Shown here piece after piece: positions 1 through 12,683 of a stretch of 64,000 nt of DNA. Both the position numbers and the translations under genes were made by a program. The notes below the pieces were generated by a model. The model was given only the letters and a program-made list of their open reading frames with translations, had not been told where the DNA came from and ran no database searches. The stretch is from Cunninghamella blakesleeana (taxonomy: Eukaryota; Mucoromycota; Mucoromycetes; Mucorales; Cunninghamellaceae): contig JAFCIZ010000006.1 in the NCBI GenBank assembly GCA_017871115.1, positions 4,588,001 through 4,652,000 on the forward strand, given 5' to 3'. How positions within the stretch are numbered: position 1 is the stretch's first letter; each line of letters begins with the position of its first letter.

Positions 1-213
1 AAATCTGTAATAATGAAGTGTCTAAAAAAATAGAAATAATAATTATGTAGTATATTAAATGAAGGAGAGAGAAATAGTGATAAATATACAAGAAAAATAA
101 AAATAAAATAATAGTAATAAGTATTTATATATATGAGAATGTAAGCTATAAGATGGCGTATGAATGAGAGTGAGAGATATATGAATGCATTTGTATTAGC
201 CAAGTATTTTTTT

Positions 214-2157
214 TTAATAAGTGCTTTCGTAATCCAACTTTTTAGGGTTGATCAATAAATAAGATTTTTCATTGGGCGTGAAAGAAGGAGGAGGGGTAAG
301 CTGATGATGATGATCTTCTGTTTGAATACTTGAGCCAGCTTCCAATACCTCTTCGTCATCAAAGTCATCATTACTACTATTACTATGTTGTGAATTATTA
401 TCGTCATGATTATCTTCATAACATTCTTGCTGAAAGACGGTTTCTTCTTGCACTTGATTATGTTTTTCCCAACTGTCACCACGCCAAGATAAAAAGAGGA
501 CACCTGAGATGGTAATGGTCACTCCGATCATCACTAACAATAACTGCCACCAATATAAACGTGGCCATTGGTCATAGTAAACAAGACCATTAAATAAACA
601 AGATACATTAAATGCGCAAGATGATAATGGAATCAAAATCACTGTATCACATAACCGAAGACCTTTGTTTAAATAAAAGATCTAAACAAATAATAATAAT
701 AAAAAAATAAACAAGCATAAGTAAATAAACATAAATACATAAGCTTCTTTTCTTCATCTTTTTTGAAATAAAAAATAAATGACAAGTCATGTGAATAGTA
801 ACACTAACCTGAAGAATAGCTGTAAGGACCATCATTATCAGCAATATCCAAGTTAGAGCGTATTGAAGCTGATTGAGTTTAAATACAACGGTGAGAATAA
901 TTAACTCTATTCCACTTTTGGCAAATAGCATGCTTTGACTGCTAATATTCCCAGCAATGACACCAAAACTATGATAAAAAAAAATAGTAAAGGTAAGGTT
1001 AACATTTCATATTTGATCATCATCCCTATCAGCATCTTCATCTTTTTTAACTTTATATACTATCATTACCTTATACCAATGCACATTTTAAAATCAGAAG
1101 GATTAATCCATTGACCTAGCCATTTCCCACTATCAAGAAAACCTGATTTTTCTATTCTAAAATAAATAGACTCAGCATAATGGCTAAGAAGAATGGTAGT
1201 AACAATAAAAGTTTCCAGAACACTAAAATAAGCTATAAAGGCTGGTCGTTTATATAATCTAATTAAATCCTCAATATCATGATCAGGTTCGGGAATAATA
1301 CCAAATAATCCAACGAGTAAAGCGCCAATAACAATGAGAAAAGTACCTATCAGAATTAAGAGATAATAATAAAAAAGATATGTACAAATAAATATATAAT
1401 AAATATTAAAAATAATTATTTCCATATGATCAAAAAAAATAAAAAAAAATCCCTTTTTTTTTTTCTCTCTCTCTCTCCTTTTACCCTGACTATAATTATT
1501 TTATTATTTTCCATTGTTATCTCTTTTATATTATTATTATTATTTTCCAATTCCCCTTTTTATATATATATCCATTAGTAAATAATTATTATTATCATTA
1601 ATATATATATGTATTAATCACTATTTATATTGAAGTTTATCTTTTTTCCATCCATTCCCCACACATTATTACAGATAATTATCAAAAGTAAAATGAAAAA
1701 TAGGAGTTTTTTTATGTACAAATAAATATATTATTTTACCTATGACACTTCGCTTTGTAAAAGGATCACCAAGAACAATTCTAGCCGCAATAGCATTAAA
1801 AACTAAACCCATTGCACCAATAGGAGCTAAAATAACAATTGGTAAATAGCCAATAGAAAAGACGGAACCAATGATATTAGCCGCTAAATAAGTAGAAAAT
1901 CCAATGACCCACATAGGACGTTTATAAGCAGGTTTTCTTGATTCAATAGGATAGATTTGATCGTTTAATATATGTGATTTACGTTGGTATGCCATGGCAA
2001 ATGCTTGAATAAGATTAGTACAAAAGGAGACTCCTATACCTAACCAAAATTCTGTTCCATAAGCTTCTGTCCCATTTATATTTATAGTTGTAGTAGGAGT
2101 AATATTATATATATCGAAATGGTGTTTATCGAATGGTAATATAGCTGAAAAAGACAT
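214..2157 (-). CDS. NIPA-type magnesium transporter (DUF803)
   Basis: Multi-pass membrane protein of the NIPA/DUF803 family, which carries Mg2+ across plasma or endosomal membranes. Exons (transcription order) 2157-1740, 1346-1070, 968-809, 681-214; the phases join to 440 residues. A TM segment at about 34-58 precedes a membrane-rich core. The family signature LAPIGAMGLVFNAIAAR lies near 110-126 and ends at VLGD. TM segments continue through exons 2-4. The C-terminal ~80 residues are hydrophilic and acidic, rich in Asp, Glu, Asn and His, and probably cytosolic. Intron 1 (393 bp) is long for this window. The start is the first ATG of exon 1. Family assignment is strong; substrate is inferred from the family. 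Confidence 0.9.
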
Positions 2158-4599
2158 TGTTGTTATACTATCGCATTCAAATAGGGAATGAGTTTAAGTA
2201 TGTAATAAATTAATATTTCTATTTATAAAAGTGATTGGCTGTTGTTATTGGCTGTTGTTGTTGTTATGTATGTACAAAATAAATATTTTAGTTATATTAA
2301 AAAAGAGAGGTATAAAATGATAAAAATTAAAAAAAGAAAAAAAGTGAAAGAAAAAGGAAAGAAAAAGGGAATAATGGAAAAACCATCGCCGGTCAGTTTT
2401 AAAAAAAAAAAATGAGTTAAAAAAACCTTTAAACTAAAAATGATTTTTAATTTTTAAAACAATGGCTCTCCACGTGACACTTCTTTTTTATCATCCATTT
2501 ATATATATTTACTATGTTATAATAATAAATTAGCTCATTATTTTATTATATTGTTATGCGAATAGTATTGGATTACCAAAAAAGTCTATTGACGGCAGGA
2601 AAAAAAATAATTCATATAACTTTAGTGCCCCAGAACAAAATAATAAATTATGATTGGAAAGTACCCATTAAATAAAAAAAGGGTGTAACAACCCACTTAA
2701 AAAAAAGAGAAACAGTTGAGAATTAAAAAACTTAGCAAAAAACCATTTTTAAATCTACGATCCTTGGTAAAAAAAATGTCATCATCGTTACCAATTGAGT
2801 TTGAAAAAAAAGAGTAAATAATAAAGGATGAATAATTATAGATGAAAAAAAAAAATTGTAATGATTAAATAAGTATATATATATATATATATATATGTAC
2901 ATACAAATACGAAAAAAGGTGATTTTTATAATAAAAAAATGATAAGTGGCTACGTATAAATATATATAAATACATTTTTCTTATCTATAAAAAGAAATCG
3001 GCTACTATCCTATTATGGGAAGCTCTTTTTTTAATAGGTCAACAGCTCCGTATATCTAACATAAATATTTGTCCAAAAAAAAATAAAACAGTATAAAATG
3101 TTTCCTATGGTCTAATAATACTAACAATAATAATAATTATAATAATAACAATAACAATACAATAATAACAATAATAATAACAATAATATATCGGTAAACA
3201 AATAGTTGAACATAATAAAAATGCTATGCAGTAATTTATCAAATTTTTTAACGGGATTTAAAAAATTAAAATGCAAGAATTTTTATTTTTTTTACTGATT
3301 TTTTTCTTTGTACTTCTTTCATTTGCTATTTATCCTTTTTTTACTCTATTCAAATATTTTATAATGGAAGCCGTTTAAATTAAAATAAAATAATGTAATA
3401 TACCTTAGTTTTCTAGGTATAATACGAATAGCTAATACATATACACTCGCATACATATATATTATATATTAGAAATTATAATTAAAACCATTTTTTATTA
3501 AAATTTACATATTTATATAAAAGATAAACTTTATTCAGCATGTTTATAAATATGAAGAAAGATATGTCATATTTAAATCTAATTAAAAAAAGAAAAAGAT
3601 AAACTGGCTACCATTTCCATCAAAATGTAAAAAACATTGCACATAAAACAACAAAACTAATTTAACAGCCAGGTCTGGATGCAAAAGAAAAAATTAAAAA
3701 TTAAGTTATTAAGAAAGAAAACAGCAACATGAAATAAAGGTAATATTTAAGAACACATATAATTTTGACCAGAAATAGTAATAAATGCTAAATAACATAT
3801 GTATTGCATATACACTTTTGGGATAAAAAAATAGATATGACCACCTAATAAATCAATCTCCCGTTAATAAAGGTAGTGATGGCTCCTCGATCTTTACAAA
3901 ACTATGAATTGGAATAAAAGAAATGGTAAATGGTGCCATTGAGATAGAAAGTACCATTATTCTTAAAATATCAACGAGAAATCTATACGCTAAAAAATTA
4001 CCAACAAAATTTATTTAAAAAATCATTTAAAAAAATCAAAGCAATGATATATTTGGTAATAAAATAAAATAAACACTATCCAATATATTATATACCATTT
4101 TAATAATTCAACAACTTTTTTATCTTTCTTCTATCTTTATTATATTTTCCATTATATATTTTAGATATATACAGAAGTTTTTATAAAAATATAACATAGA
4201 ACGTTGGAAGTTAAGGATACTTTGGTTAATAAAAAGTATACATACATAAATATATACATAATTACAATAACACAGCCTGAATTTCTTTTTTTTGAAAATA
4301 AAAATAACAGTAAAAATAATAATTTGTTTTGATTCTATTGATATCACAAAAAGAGGGAATAATAATATATACATTATTTTATTTTTATTTATTTCAAAAA
4401 GAAAAAAAAAATACGTAATAATAATATTGTTTTCGTGAGTACTTGTAAGCTTTTTCAAATTATTTTATTTTTTTGGCAAGTAAATTGATGAACGGAGTGA
4501 ATGATGCGGTATTTAAATCTATGCTCTTTTTTTTTGCATGAATCTATTTCTTTTTTACAATTTTATTATTCCTATCCTATTTTTTTTTTTTTATTTTAT
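2158..4599. other. Intergenic, AT-rich; promoter of the NIPA gene plus one coding-like fragment
   Basis: About 2.4 kb between the NIPA start and the NTH1 stop. It holds A/T runs, an AT repeat near 2875-2896 and ACA/AAT repeats near 3119-3190. A CACGTG E-box sits at 2472-2477. A coding-like minus-strand fragment at 3853-3989 is listed separately. The only long open frame (4120-4458, minus) is low complexity and not credible. No RNA gene seen. Confidence 0.6.
3853..3989 (-). pseudogene. Orphan exon or gene remnant, unidentified
   Basis: An acceptor-like TTTTTTAG is followed on the minus strand by about 45 codons without a stop, ending at TGA. The reading has ordinary amino-acid composition (includes SMAPFTISFIPIHSFVKIEE), unlike the surrounding A/T runs. 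No upstream exon can be linked, so this is a gene remnant, or the last exon of an unrecognised gene. Family not recognised. Confidence 0.25.
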
Positions 4600-5828
4600 T
4601 CACCATTCTAAATCTTTCAAATCTTCTTCTTTTTTTATTTTGATCCGATCATCTATTTCACTAGGTTGTTGTTCAATAGTTTCTAATTTAATATTGACCT
4701 CGTTGGTACCTGCTTCTACTCCTGGTGGTGCTTCTTCACCTTGATCTACTTGTTCTTTTTTCATACCATTGGTTTCTTCTTTGACAGTTATTTCCTTTTT
4801 GATTTTTCTTTTCACTGTGGAAGCTGGACATAAATCATTGACTGGGCATTCAACACACTTAGGACCCCGTGGGAAACAGATAATTTGACCAAAACCTACA
4901 AGCATGGGATTGATTTCTTGCCAATGCTCTTTTGGTAACCATGATTGTAAACTCTATAAAAAAGTAATGGAAATAGAAAATAGCAAAGAAAAAAAAAGGT
5001 TTGATAATTAATAAAATAAAATAAAAAACTATATATTTTAATTTATTCTACTTTTTATCGTTATATTTTATAATATTTTTTTTTTTTTTTTTTAAAAAAA
5101 AAAACAGAAAAATTGCTTACTAAACGAGTATCTTCAGGACCACCTTTTTCAGTACGAACCCAACCAAGTCGATTTGATATTCTATGTACATGCACATCTA
5201 CGCCAATACCTAAATTTCTGTGTAAATAAATAATATAAAAAGTTTGAATAAAAATAAAATAAAGTATTTATAAATATATGTATATATATATATGATTACT
5301 TTTTCCATGCCACTTGTAAAGTCAAATAACCCATTTTTGGACCTATATGATATCAAACAAATAAACGATAATAATCCTATTAATATTGGTCTTTCTTATT
5401 TCTTTTCTTATATATATATACTGTACCTACACCAGGTAAACTTGTTAACCCCTCAATGGTATCTGGTATATCATCATCGTATTTTTCGCGTAATATAGCA
5501 GCAGTTTGTTTTATATATTTAACTTTTTTTGAATGAAACCCAACTGAATAAATGTATTGATCCAAAGTTGATTCATCTACTTCTAAAATACTACTGATAC
5601 ATAATCCACCAGGTAATTCTTTTTGTAAAGTTCTAATTGCTACACTTGTTACAGTATCCTTTGTTTGAGAGGATAACATTAATGACACTAAAGTTTGAAA
5701 CCTTTGTTGCTGAATAAATTATTTTAAACATAAAAACCATAATAACAAAATATAATATTATTAATATATATATATATATAATAAAACAAACCCCTCTATT
5801 ATCCTTCTTTCCATACTATTCATATATA

Positions 5829-5864
<36 letters not shown>

Positions 5865-6310
5865 TGTATGTATGTATGTGTGTGTGTGTATGTACGTATG
5901 TATGTACATATGTATGTATATTTTCATATATATATATATATATTTATTTATTTTACCTTGGGTGGAACATTTGGTTCGGCTAAACAAGCACACCCCATAG
6001 TATCAACTACTGCTTCATGAGTTTGTCTATATAGTTTAATACGATCAAATACTGTTTTCCAATTAAGAGGGGGAGAAGAAGTTGAATCAGTTGACTTTTT
6101 TAATTTTAAACTTTTATTATTGTTATTATTTTGAATTTCTATTTTAGTTTGAGTAAGTATCTTGCTTTCCTCTTGATCTTCCTTTTTCACTCTTCTTTTT
6201 TTTGACTCTGATACTAATAGTGTTGAAGAGGGCTGTTTTTTATTAGGTGCGGACGAAAGTATAGGATTGTTATTATTATTATTACTTAATCGTGTACTTC
6301 GACGTTGCAT
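4600..6310 (-). CDS. NTH1: Endonuclease III homolog, bifunctional DNA glycosylase/AP lyase
   Basis: Base-excision repair enzyme that removes oxidised pyrimidines and nicks AP sites, in nucleus and often mitochondria. Exons 6310-5957, 5709-5427, 5342-5300, 5217-5121, 4953-4600 join in frame to 376 residues. Residues 1-75 are basic and Asn-rich, with SKKRRVKK as a possible nuclear signal. The glycosylase core runs about 90-305. The helix-hairpin-helix is LPGVGPKMG with predicted catalytic Lys215; VDVHVHRI supplies catalytic Asp234. Cys285, 292, 295 and 301 form the C-X6-C-X2-C-X5-C [4Fe-4S] motif. A Glu/Lys-rich tail of ~70 residues follows. Intron 1 holds a TATG/TG microsatellite. Shares a 236 bp divergent promoter with the downstream plus-strand phosphatase. 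Confidence 0.95.
5821..5942. repeat. TATG/TG/TA microsatellite in NTH1 intron 1
   Basis: A TA run passes into about ten TATG units, then TG repeats, a TATG/TACG mix and a closing TA run. It lies inside NTH1 intron 1 (5710-5956) and is probably length-variable. Confidence 0.9.
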
Positions 6311-6546
6311 AGCTATTTTTATTTTTATTGTTTTTATTATTTTATTTGATAAAAAAAAAATTATTATAAGAAAAAGGAAAACAGAAAGAAACGTGCGGAA
6401 TTATGAAAATTTTATGGATAACAAATTTTTAAGCTTTTTTCAAAAAAAAAAATATAAAACCCCGCCCTCTTTTAAAATAAAAACCTCTTTCTTTTTTTAT
6501 TTCTTTTGTTCCTTAATATATACTTTATTAACACTCTATTTAAATT
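6311..6546. promoter_or_regulatory. Divergent promoter of NTH1 and the PHOSPHO-type phosphatase
   Basis: The 236 bp between the two start codons is all the space for both promoters. On the plus strand a TATA-like TATAAAA (6453-6459) is directly followed by a C-rich CCCCGCCC (6460-6467), rare GC-rich bases in this region. Confidence 0.55.
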
Positions 6547-7945
6547 ATGAAAGCTGAAAACAATCTTGCTGTATTTGACTTTGATTGGTAAATGAATTAA
6601 AATGAAAATGACAATAGTATATATATTTATACTATATTTGTGAAAAAGAATGAAAAAAACATTAAAATATAAATACATATATGGTTATCTCTTTTTATCA
6701 GGTCTCTTATTGAACAAGATAGTGACTATTGGACCTTACAACAATTCGCTACTACTCAATGGCAAGAATATGAATCGAGCAACAGAGAAATTCAATGGAC
6801 AGACTTTATGTAAGATATATATAAATAAATTAATAATAATAAAGATATAGTATTGATATAATTATTAAAAAAATGATACAGCGACCAAGTGTTATGTCAA
6901 CTTCAAGACCAAGGAATAGAAATAGAGCATTTGGAACAAAGGTTACAAAAAATACCATTCGTAAGTATTAAAATAAATAAATAATAAAAAAATATGAGAA
7001 CTACATTATGTATGCATATGTACTAATTATAATTATTTATTATTTATATTAAAAAAAATATAGACACCGGCTATGATTGCAACATTAAAATCATTAAATG
7101 AACATGGGACTAAAGTTGTGATTATGTCAGATGCAAATACATTCTTTATTGATACTATACTAAAGGTAATTCAAGGAAATAATCATCATTAAAAATATTA
7201 CGTATATAATTATCATGCGGAAGAGAAAGAGTAGGATATATGTATATATATTTATATATAGAATTTATTATTTATCTATTATTTTTTCATTTCATTTCAT
7301 TTTATTTTTTATACGCATGTAGGCGTATGGTGTTAGTCATTTAGTTCATGATATTATTACCAACCCAGCTTATTTTGATGAAAAAAATAGAATCCGTGTA
7401 AATAGACGTATTTTAAAAACTGATCCACAACACCATTGCCCAAATGTATGCGCGGTAAACATATGCAAAGGTAAATAAATATAAATATATATAATTAAAT
7501 TATTTGAAAAAAAAAAAAAAAAAAAGGTTTTTTTGTCATACGTTAAACATTGGATTTTTACCATTTTAGGACAAGAATTAGATAGATATATACAAATGAA
7601 TGGACCTTTTAGAAAAATTATGTATGTTGGTGATGGCAAGGTAAATAATAAAAATTATGATAAAAAATTATTTTATTTTATTTAAAAATTAATTAGAAAA
7701 AGGCTCATTTATCAATTTAAATCTATCAATTATTATTTTTTTATTTATTTTAATAAACATCGTAGAATGATTTCTGTCCTGCTACTAGACTTCGAGAAAA
7801 TGATCGTATGTTTGTTCGGGTTGGAAAAGGGTTATATGGATATCTTCAAAATGATGAAAAGGCCAAAGGAACTATTAAAGCCAGAGTAACTTATTGGGAA
7901 ACATCCGATATTGTTCAACAGGCTGTAGATACTGAAATTTTATAG
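6547..7945 (+). CDS. HAD-family phosphatase, PHOSPHO1/PHOSPHO2-like
   Basis: Putative phosphocholine/phosphoethanolamine or pyridoxal-phosphate phosphatase of the PHOSPHO branch of the haloacid dehalogenase superfamily. Exons 6547-6587, 6702-6809, 6882-6960, 7064-7165, 7323-7470, 7570-7640, 7766-7945 give 242 residues, the usual family length. The nucleophile motif VFDFDWSLIEQDSD places Asp11 and Asp13 at the N-terminus. Motif II is VIMSDAN (Ser98) and the metal-binding motif is VGDGKND (Asp181, Asp185), followed by FCP, typical of this branch. Intron 1 splits the nucleophile motif. Exon 1 is only 41 nt; its ATG is fixed by the HAD motif. Substrate is inferred from the family. It converges with DGAT2 over a 167 bp gap. 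Confidence 0.92.
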
Positions 7946-7971
7946 ACATTATTATTACTATTTATTCTTTT

Positions 7972-8002
<31 letters not shown>

Positions 8003-8112
8003 TGCTTGATGACCATCCTTATTATTAAATAATTATTAAATATATTAAGTATTCATTTTAGACTAAAATATTACAAATGTATGTAGTGATACAAAATAAA
8101 ATAAAAAATTTA

Positions 8113-8999
8113 TTATACAAATGCTAATTCTCTAATACGATCAGGAGCATATTGGTCTTTATATTTATCCCATATTGCTTGTAAACTATCCATATATTTT
8201 TGATGTAATTCTTGTATTACGCTATCTCGATTATCATCTGTTACATTAGTAGGAGGAGCAATTGGCGCACCGACTAAATAATATATATATATATATATAA
8301 TCACATGAAAATGAATATAACTACCCCTTCTTTTTTTTATTTTTTTATTTTGACACATTTTCTTTTTTCTTTTAATATATATTCTAACTTACAAACAATA
8401 TTCATGGTTCTTCTGTGAGGCATTAATCCCATGTCATCTATTTAATATATATAGGGATATATATGGATATATAGAAAAATAATAAAATAAATAAGTTTAA
8501 AAATAACGAATCGATTATTTTATTTTATTTATTTTGGGCGATCAGATATACAGGTACTTACAATTAAAGATCCCACGACCATGAAAAAGAGGTAAAGTAA
8601 ATCCTAATAAAGATTGCATTTTCTTTTGGAATTTCCATAATCGAGATCCTTGAACATTTTTTACTTGATCATAAATCTCATTTTCACCAAAAGATAAAAC
8701 AGGAACTAAACTTGCACCTGTTTCCACTGCAATTTTCACAAATCCAAATCTTTTTTTTATAGTTAGATCAATAATGCCTGGATAAGCTTGCAATGATTCA
8801 GTTGCACCTCCTACTACAATTGCAATACTTCTACCTGGACCTGATTGTAAAACATATTTGCATGATGATTTTGATACCGAGCACATACCCTAATAAAATA
8901 ACATAAAAAAAATGAAATGAGAGCATATTATATATATATATATATATATATGCCATCTATTTTTTAATATTCATTGATTCCCTTCTTCGTTCTTCTTTT

Positions 9000-9038
<39 letters not shown>

Positions 9039-9843
9039 ATATTATATTATACTATTACTATTTTTTTTTTTTTACCATTGCTAATAAATAATCACGATGA
9101 AGAGGTATTTTGAAATTGGTTTGTAAAGTCATCAAATTTGTATTAATACCAGGGAATTGTTTATGAAATCCGTTTCCTTCTGTTCCAAAAGTGATCACAG
9201 CTCCATAAGCAAGGATCCCATGTGGATGATATCTAATTTATAGTTGAATCGTAATAAGATAAATAAATTGGCATCACATTTTTATATTATTTTTTTAATT
9301 ATCCAGATTATATGCATATATATATTTCAGCTTTACCCAAAAATATAGTTTTTTTGAGGATCCAAATTAACTTCCTTTTATGATTTTTTTTAATATAGAG
9401 AGAAAAAGAAAGAGAAAAAGATTATCGCTATTACTTTATTTTTTTTAATCCCTATTATACACATACATACATATACATGTATATATTATTATTATTATTA
9501 TTATTTTATTTACCTTGATAATATTCACAGGAAAATAATCAGCAAACCAGTTCCAGAACCGTAGCTCACGAAAAGCTTGGATTTTTCTACCACCTTTAAC
9601 AGGAGCCTTATCATTACACATCCATATTAAGTAAGCAGCCAATAATGGCCATAAAACAGGCATGGTCCATAAAAAGATAAATAAACCGATTAATATAGAA
9701 GGTTCAGCACCATATATTAAAGTTGCTAAAGTTTGTAAACGTCTTTCCCATGGAACTAGTAGAGGTGCCATTTTTGGTTCCTCAGGTTCATTCGATGATA
9801 TGGATTCATAATCGTCTGCGTCTGGGCTATTTTCTCTTCCCAT
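8113..9843 (-). CDS. Diacylglycerol O-acyltransferase 2 (DGAT2 family)
   Basis: ER/lipid-droplet enzyme making triacylglycerol from diacylglycerol and acyl-CoA. Exons 9843-9514, 9374-9337, 9232-9076, 8889-8562, 8437-8393, 8273-8113 join in frame to 352 residues, the usual DGAT2 length. A hydrophobic hairpin lies near 50-80. The acyltransferase motif YHPHG spans residues 124-128, built across the exon 2/3 junction. Conserved VVGGATESL and the block FVKIAVETGASLVPVLSFGE follow. The short exon 2 supplies NLDPQKNYIFG just before HPHG. Close paralogs in the family use monoacylglycerol, so exact acceptor is uncertain. Intron 3 holds a CT repeat. It shares a 1.1 kb divergent promoter with the Gpc1 homolog. 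Confidence 0.94.
9005..9035. repeat. CT dinucleotide repeat in DGAT2 intron
   Basis: About fifteen CT units on the plus strand within the intron between exons 3 and 4. On the coding strand it is an AG repeat. Confidence 0.85.
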
Positions 9844-10154
9844 TATTACTATTATCTATTTTATTGTATGTTATATTTTAAAGGAGTGTATTGAAATAAT
9901 AAAATAATAATGAATGAGAAGAAGAAGAAAAAATAAAAAAAGATAAAAGAAAGAAAATAAAGAAAAATTAATAGTAAACCCCATTTTTTTTTTTATTTAA
10001 AAAAAAATTATTAAAAATTGAACTCAGATATTTTTGCTGATAAGATTCTCGGATAAAGTTTAAAAAATGATCAAAAGATATGTTTATTATATATATATAT
10101 TCAAGTCATTCCTTTAAATATATATATTCATGTGGTTATTTCATAAAAACCTAT

Positions 10155-10188
<34 letters not shown>

Positions 10189-10961
10189 CGAACAATTTAT
10201 CTGATCAGTCTTATAGAATAGAATAGAAAAAAGAAAACTAAAATATCTATCAAATAATTACATAATAATTTGAAAATAATTAAGTATGGGTAGAAACTAA
10301 GGGTAAAAAATTCATTCTCAGATTAACTCGAAAGTTGGATGTTTACTTGCATGAATTGAAGAATTTAATCAGATGATTTTAAAAATATTATGTTATTAAT
10401 AATAAAAAGTCAATATAAATATAGATTATATATATATTCATACATGTTGACTTGTCATTCATTTTAAAAAAAAAAGTCATTATCATATGTTAACGTGTTA
10501 CAATAACTAATTTGGATATAATAAAAGAGTGAACTAACTGAATAGCCTATTTGAGTATGTATCAAAGTCTATTATAATCGAACTATACATAAAATCATCC
10601 TATTTTAGTATTAAAAAAACTAAAAAAAAAAAAAAAAAAACTAGTATTTTTATTCATTGAAAGTATTATTCTATATGGAGAAATACCGATAAATTGAAAA
10701 ATTATAAGAAAACAAGAATTGAGTAACTATATATTACCTTATTTGTTTAAAAATAATAATAAAATAATAAAAAGCATATTATTTTCTTTTTGATGCTGAT
10801 CTTAAATCCTATCACATGATTTAAAAAAAAATTTAAAACGATTTTTCCCCGTTCCAATTTTTTTTCTCCTTCTCTTCCCAACTCTTTATTTTTCATTTTT
10901 TAAATTATAAATATAAATCAATATATCAACGAATACATATATACACAACCATTAATATAAT
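9844..10961. promoter_or_regulatory. Divergent intergenic region between DGAT2 and Gpc1
   Basis: 1.1 kb carrying both promoters. It holds A/T runs, an AC/TA repeat at about 10155-10188 and a C/T-rich stretch (10844-10896) shortly before the Gpc1 start, a common fungal core-promoter feature. No further gene seen. Confidence 0.6.
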
Positions 10962-12248
10962 ATGAGTTCTCCAGAGTTAATCTCTTCACCAGAAAGTCAC
11001 CCTGAAGATTTTTTTGATACCGAGTTAGATCAATTAGATAACTGGCCAACAGCGGATTTAATATCAGAAAATGATTTTGATATGATTGATATGTTATCAG
11101 CAGCTTTAGATCAAGTTACGCTTCAATTGAATGAAAAAAGGAAAGAACTTAGACAAAAATCAACAGATTGGACAACCAAAACACGCGATCGTATTCGTAT
11201 ACGTACACAACGTTTAGAAGAAAGACGTAGTTTGATTGAAAAAAAATTAGTAGCTCAATATGAATCTATTAATGCTCGTATGAACAAAGATGTCAAGACG
11301 GTCCATTTAAGAGATAAAATATCCTTTGTTGTTGGTGTAGGCAATGCATGCGTTACTCCAGCTTTTACTGCCCGTTTACCTCATTGGATTCCTTTTTTTT
11401 ATACCATTCAATCACTTTATTTATTGAGTTTAAGGGTAGCTGTCTATAAATATCGAAAATGGCATTATTTTATTTTTGATCTTTGCTATTTTGTCAATGC
11501 TTTAACCTTATTGTTTGTTTGGTTATTCCCCCAAAACCCATATTTATTTTATGCTATCTATACTTTAACCAGTGGACCGGTTGCCTGGGCAATTGTAACA
11601 TGGCGAAATTCTTTGGTATTTCATTCGTTAGATAAGGTAACATCTGTCTTTATTCATATTTTCCCTGCTCTTGTGACATATGTGATACGATGGTTACCCG
11701 AATTACATCCTGATGAAGCCTTTGGACTTGCTTACCGTGATGAAAGGTTCCCTGCTCTTCAATCGATGAAAAACACAATGTCCTTCCGTGATTGTATGCT
11801 TTGTTCTACTGTGGCTTATTTAATTTGGCAAGCACTTTATTTTGTTTTTATCATGGTCAAACGGCGTGAAAAAGTAGAATCTGGTTTACGTGTTACTTCT
11901 TATTCTTGGTTATTAAATGAATCCACAAAGAAGAAGTCATTAATTCAAAAGGCTTCCTTTGTTTTTGGTCCTAAATACAAAGCATACATGTTTATGTTAT
12001 TACAATTAACTTATAATGTTGTGACAACAATCCCTACTTATTGGATGTTTCAACACTTTTGGTTACATACTATCTTTTTGTGTACTATGTTTGGTGCTAG
12101 TGTTTGGAATGGGGCTAATTATTATATTGAAGTCTTTTCTAGAAGATACCAAATGGAAATTGATCAAGCCATTGCAAAGAAAAAACTAGATCAAAAAGTG
12201 GAAGAAACGTTAGAAAAAAAGGAACAAGAGGATAAGAAAGCTTTGTAA
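10962..12248 (+). CDS. GPC1: Glycerophosphocholine acyltransferase (DUF2838, Gpc1 family)
   Basis: Acyl-CoA dependent enzyme that converts glycerophosphocholine to lysophosphatidylcholine, recycling head groups for phosphatidylcholine. Intronless, 428 residues. The acidic N-terminus is followed by a coiled coil (about 45-100, LNEKRKELRQKSTDW). The DUF2838 core spans about 115-235, with the hallmarks KWHYFIFDLCYFVN, SGPVAWAIVTWRNSLVFHS and LDKVTSVFIHIFP. Several TM helices run from about 120 to 400, in line with the eight-helix topology of yeast Gpc1. The C-terminus is a Lys/Glu-rich coil. Start is the first ATG, at the end of a typical AT-rich leader. Assignment is by recognised motifs and is strong. 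Confidence 0.95.
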   Translation: MSSPELISSPESHPEDFFDTELDQLDNWPTADLISENDFDMIDMLSAALDQVTLQLNEKRKELRQKSTDWTTKTRDRIRIRTQRLEERRSLIEKKLVAQYESINARMNKDVKTVHLRDKISFVVGVGNACVTPAFTARLPHWIPFFYTIQSLYLLSLRVAVYKYRKWHYFIFDLCYFVNALTLLFVWLFPQNPYLFYAIYTLTSGPVAWAIVTWRNSLVFHSLDKVTSVFIHIFPALVTYVIRWLPELHPDEAFGLAYRDERFPALQSMKNTMSFRDCMLCSTVAYLIWQALYFVFIMVKRREKVESGLRVTSYSWLLNESTKKKSLIQKASFVFGPKYKAYMFMLLQLTYNVVTTIPTYWMFQHFWLHTIFLCTMFGASVWNGANYYIEVFSRRYQMEIDQAIAKKKLDQKVEETLEKKEQEDKKAL

Positions 12249-12683
12249 TATCATTTATCATATTTTATTTTTTTTAAAAAAAAACAAAAAAAAAAAAAGG
12301 AAAAAGAAAATATGCATATTTATATAAATTTATATTTAATATTTTTAAAAATAAAATAAAAAATAAAAAATAAAATAGTTATATATATTTAAGATTAAAT
12401 ACAAAATAAAATAAAATAAATATAAAGGTTATTCAAGTGGATTACATATATATATATATATATAGTACTATTTTTAAGATAGAAGGTGTTATTATTATTA
12501 TTATTATTATTACTATTAATAAATTATTAAATTAAAAAAGCGATATACAAACTTCATTAAAAAGACCTTTTTATGAGTATATTATTTCATTTTTATTATT
12601 ACTTCATGATATCGAACAAATAAATTAAACAAAAGCAAAAAGAAAAAAGAAAAAAAATATATATTCAATAAAAACCCTATTAT
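12249..12683. other. Convergent 3' intergenic region, Gpc1/GLTP
   Basis: 435 bp of A-rich sequence with a TA repeat (12447-12465) and an ATT repeat (12490-12511). AATAAA-like signals occur for both strands. No gene seen. Confidence 0.6.

Noticed and set aside
4120..4458. 112-codon minus-strand open frame in the NIPA/NTH1 gap
   Set aside because: Dominated by Phe, Ile, Tyr, Lys and Asn from A/T runs, with no domain or splice context; a chance frame of AT-rich DNA.
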